Positions 7,136-7,621 of a DNA stretch of 7,621 bases are shown here, piece by piece. Made by a program: the position numbers and the translations under genes. How positions within the stretch are numbered: position 1 is the first letter of the stretch; each line of letters starts with the position of its first letter. The stretch is from Desulforudis sp. (lineage in GTDB: Bacteria; Bacillota; Desulfotomaculia; Desulfotomaculales; Desulforudaceae), in contig JACUUW010000089.1 of NCBI GenBank assembly GCA_014859075.1, positions 1 to 7,621 on the forward strand, given 5' to 3'. The notes under the pieces were generated by a model. The model was given only the letters and a program-made list of their open reading frames with translations. It was not told the DNA's origin and did not search any database.

Positions 7136-7621
7136 ATCAGGAGGGGCGTAATTGCAATCGACGGCCCTGCCGGGGCGGGTAAAAGCACGGTAGCCAAAAG
7201 AGTTGCGGCGAGTCTGGGATTAACTTATGTCGATACAGGGGCTATGTACAGGGGGATTACCCTCTTGGGCATGCGTAGCGGGGTATCTCCGGAGAACGGC
7301 GGTAGCAGGTTGGCGGAACTGGTCCGGAGCGCCGACCTCGACTTCAAACCCGGCTTGGACGGTTTGCGGATTTACCTCAACGGGGAAGACGTCACCCGGG
7401 CAATACGGGAGCCCGATGTTTCGCGCCAGGTATCTTATTACGCTCGTGTACCGTCTGTACGGCAGCAGTTGACTCTTTTGCAGCGCAAGCTGGCCGCCGC
7501 AGGCGGTATTGTTATGGAGGGGCGGGACATCGGTACTGTTGTCTTGCCGGAAGCGGAAAGGAAGTTCTTTGTCACCGCCTCCACCGTGGAAAGGGCCAGA
7601 CGCCGCAAGCTGGAACTCTCC
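7136..7621 (+). CDS. cmk: Cytidylate (CMP/dCMP) kinase, 5' part (3' end outside window)
   Basis: Cmk phosphorylates CMP and dCMP with ATP in the cytoplasm, feeding RNA, DNA and phospholipid precursor synthesis. About 160 residues of the usual 220-230 are visible and the frame is open to the last base. Motifs in order: VIAIDGPAGAGKST (strand 1 and the P-loop), YVDTGAMYRG (CMP-binding), LNGEDVT and IREPDVS of the NMP-binding insert, VRQQLTLLQRKLA, MEGRDIGTVVLPEA, KFFVTAS and the start of the arginine-rich lid ERARRRKLE. The frame closes upstream at TGA 7109-7111 and has no ATG, GTG or TTG before the P-loop. ATC 7136 gives an N-terminus MRRGVIAIDG of normal family length; ATT 7151 gives a very short one. 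The family call is certain; the start is not. cmk after aroA is a common bacterial arrangement. Confidence 0.9.
   Translation, partial: MRRGVIAIDGPAGAGKSTVAKRVAASLGLTYVDTGAMYRGITLLGMRSGVSPENGGSRLAELVRSADLDFKPGLDGLRIYLNGEDVTRAIREPDVSRQVSYYARVPSVRQQLTLLQRKLAAAGGIVMEGRDIGTVVLPEAERKFFVTASTVERARRRKLELS
7138..7144 (+). promoter_or_regulatory. Likely ribosome binding site of cmk
   Basis: CAGGAGG lies 6 bases before an in-frame ATT at 7151. A second one, AAGGGAGG at 7119-7126, lies 9 bases before an in-frame ATC at 7136. Which is used decides the start of cmk; both imply a rare initiation codon. Confidence 0.45.

Noticed and set aside
7227..7472. Plus-strand open frame of 81 codons within cmk
   Set aside because: It is in a different frame from cmk, whose P-loop and later motifs run through the same bases.

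Overview
The window is one continuous run of core metabolic genes, all on the + strand. In order they are trpF (3' part), trpB, trpA, hisC, aroF (DAHP synthase), tyrA, aroA (EPSP synthase) and cmk (5' part). The genes give a coherent picture: chorismate-pathway entry, the EPSP step, the last steps of tryptophan synthesis, and the prephenate and transamination steps of tyrosine/phenylalanine synthesis, followed by the pyrimidine nucleotide kinase CMP kinase. No mobile element, CRISPR array, tRNA, rRNA or defence gene is visible, and I found no undescribed multi-gene system.

The DNA is GC-rich and protein-coding almost throughout. Strong Shine-Dalgarno sequences (AAGGAGG type), TTG starts, and the gene order trpF-trpB-trpA-hisC-...-tyrA-aroA point to a GC-rich Firmicute. 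The order resembles the Bacillus subtilis trp-hisC-tyrA-aroE supraoperon. The protein types (a Thermotoga/Bacillus-type DAHP synthase and a class II EPSP synthase) fit a Desulfotomaculum/Pelotomaculum/Desulforudis-like clostridial relative. That placement is inference from style and gene order, not a database match.

Layout: positions 1-2362 hold the tryptophan end of the operon, with overlapping reading frames (trpF/trpB share one base or four depending on the start; trpB/trpA share ATGA). Positions 2363-2470 are a 108-base spacer with a plausible extended -10 promoter and a strong ribosome binding site for a TTG-initiated hisC. Positions 2471-7029 hold hisC, aroF, tyrA and aroA with gaps of 3, 20 and 33 bases, so they are probably co-transcribed. 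Positions 7030-7135 are an AT-rich spacer holding a DnaA-box-like site. cmk follows and runs off the window.

Functionally, AroF supplies the shikimate pathway and AroA makes EPSP, the precursor of chorismate. TrpF, TrpB and TrpA finish tryptophan. TyrA, with HisC as likely aminotransferase, makes tyrosine, and HisC also serves histidine. Both AroF (N-terminal ferredoxin-like regulatory domain keeping His29/Ser31) and TyrA (C-terminal ACT domain) carry regulatory domains, which suggests feedback at the first and the branch-point steps. The points most worth checking are the lack of any ATG/GTG/TTG start for cmk, a Gly-Arg in the TyrA cofactor site that suggests NADP+ use, and the insertion of a DAHP synthase between hisC and tyrA.
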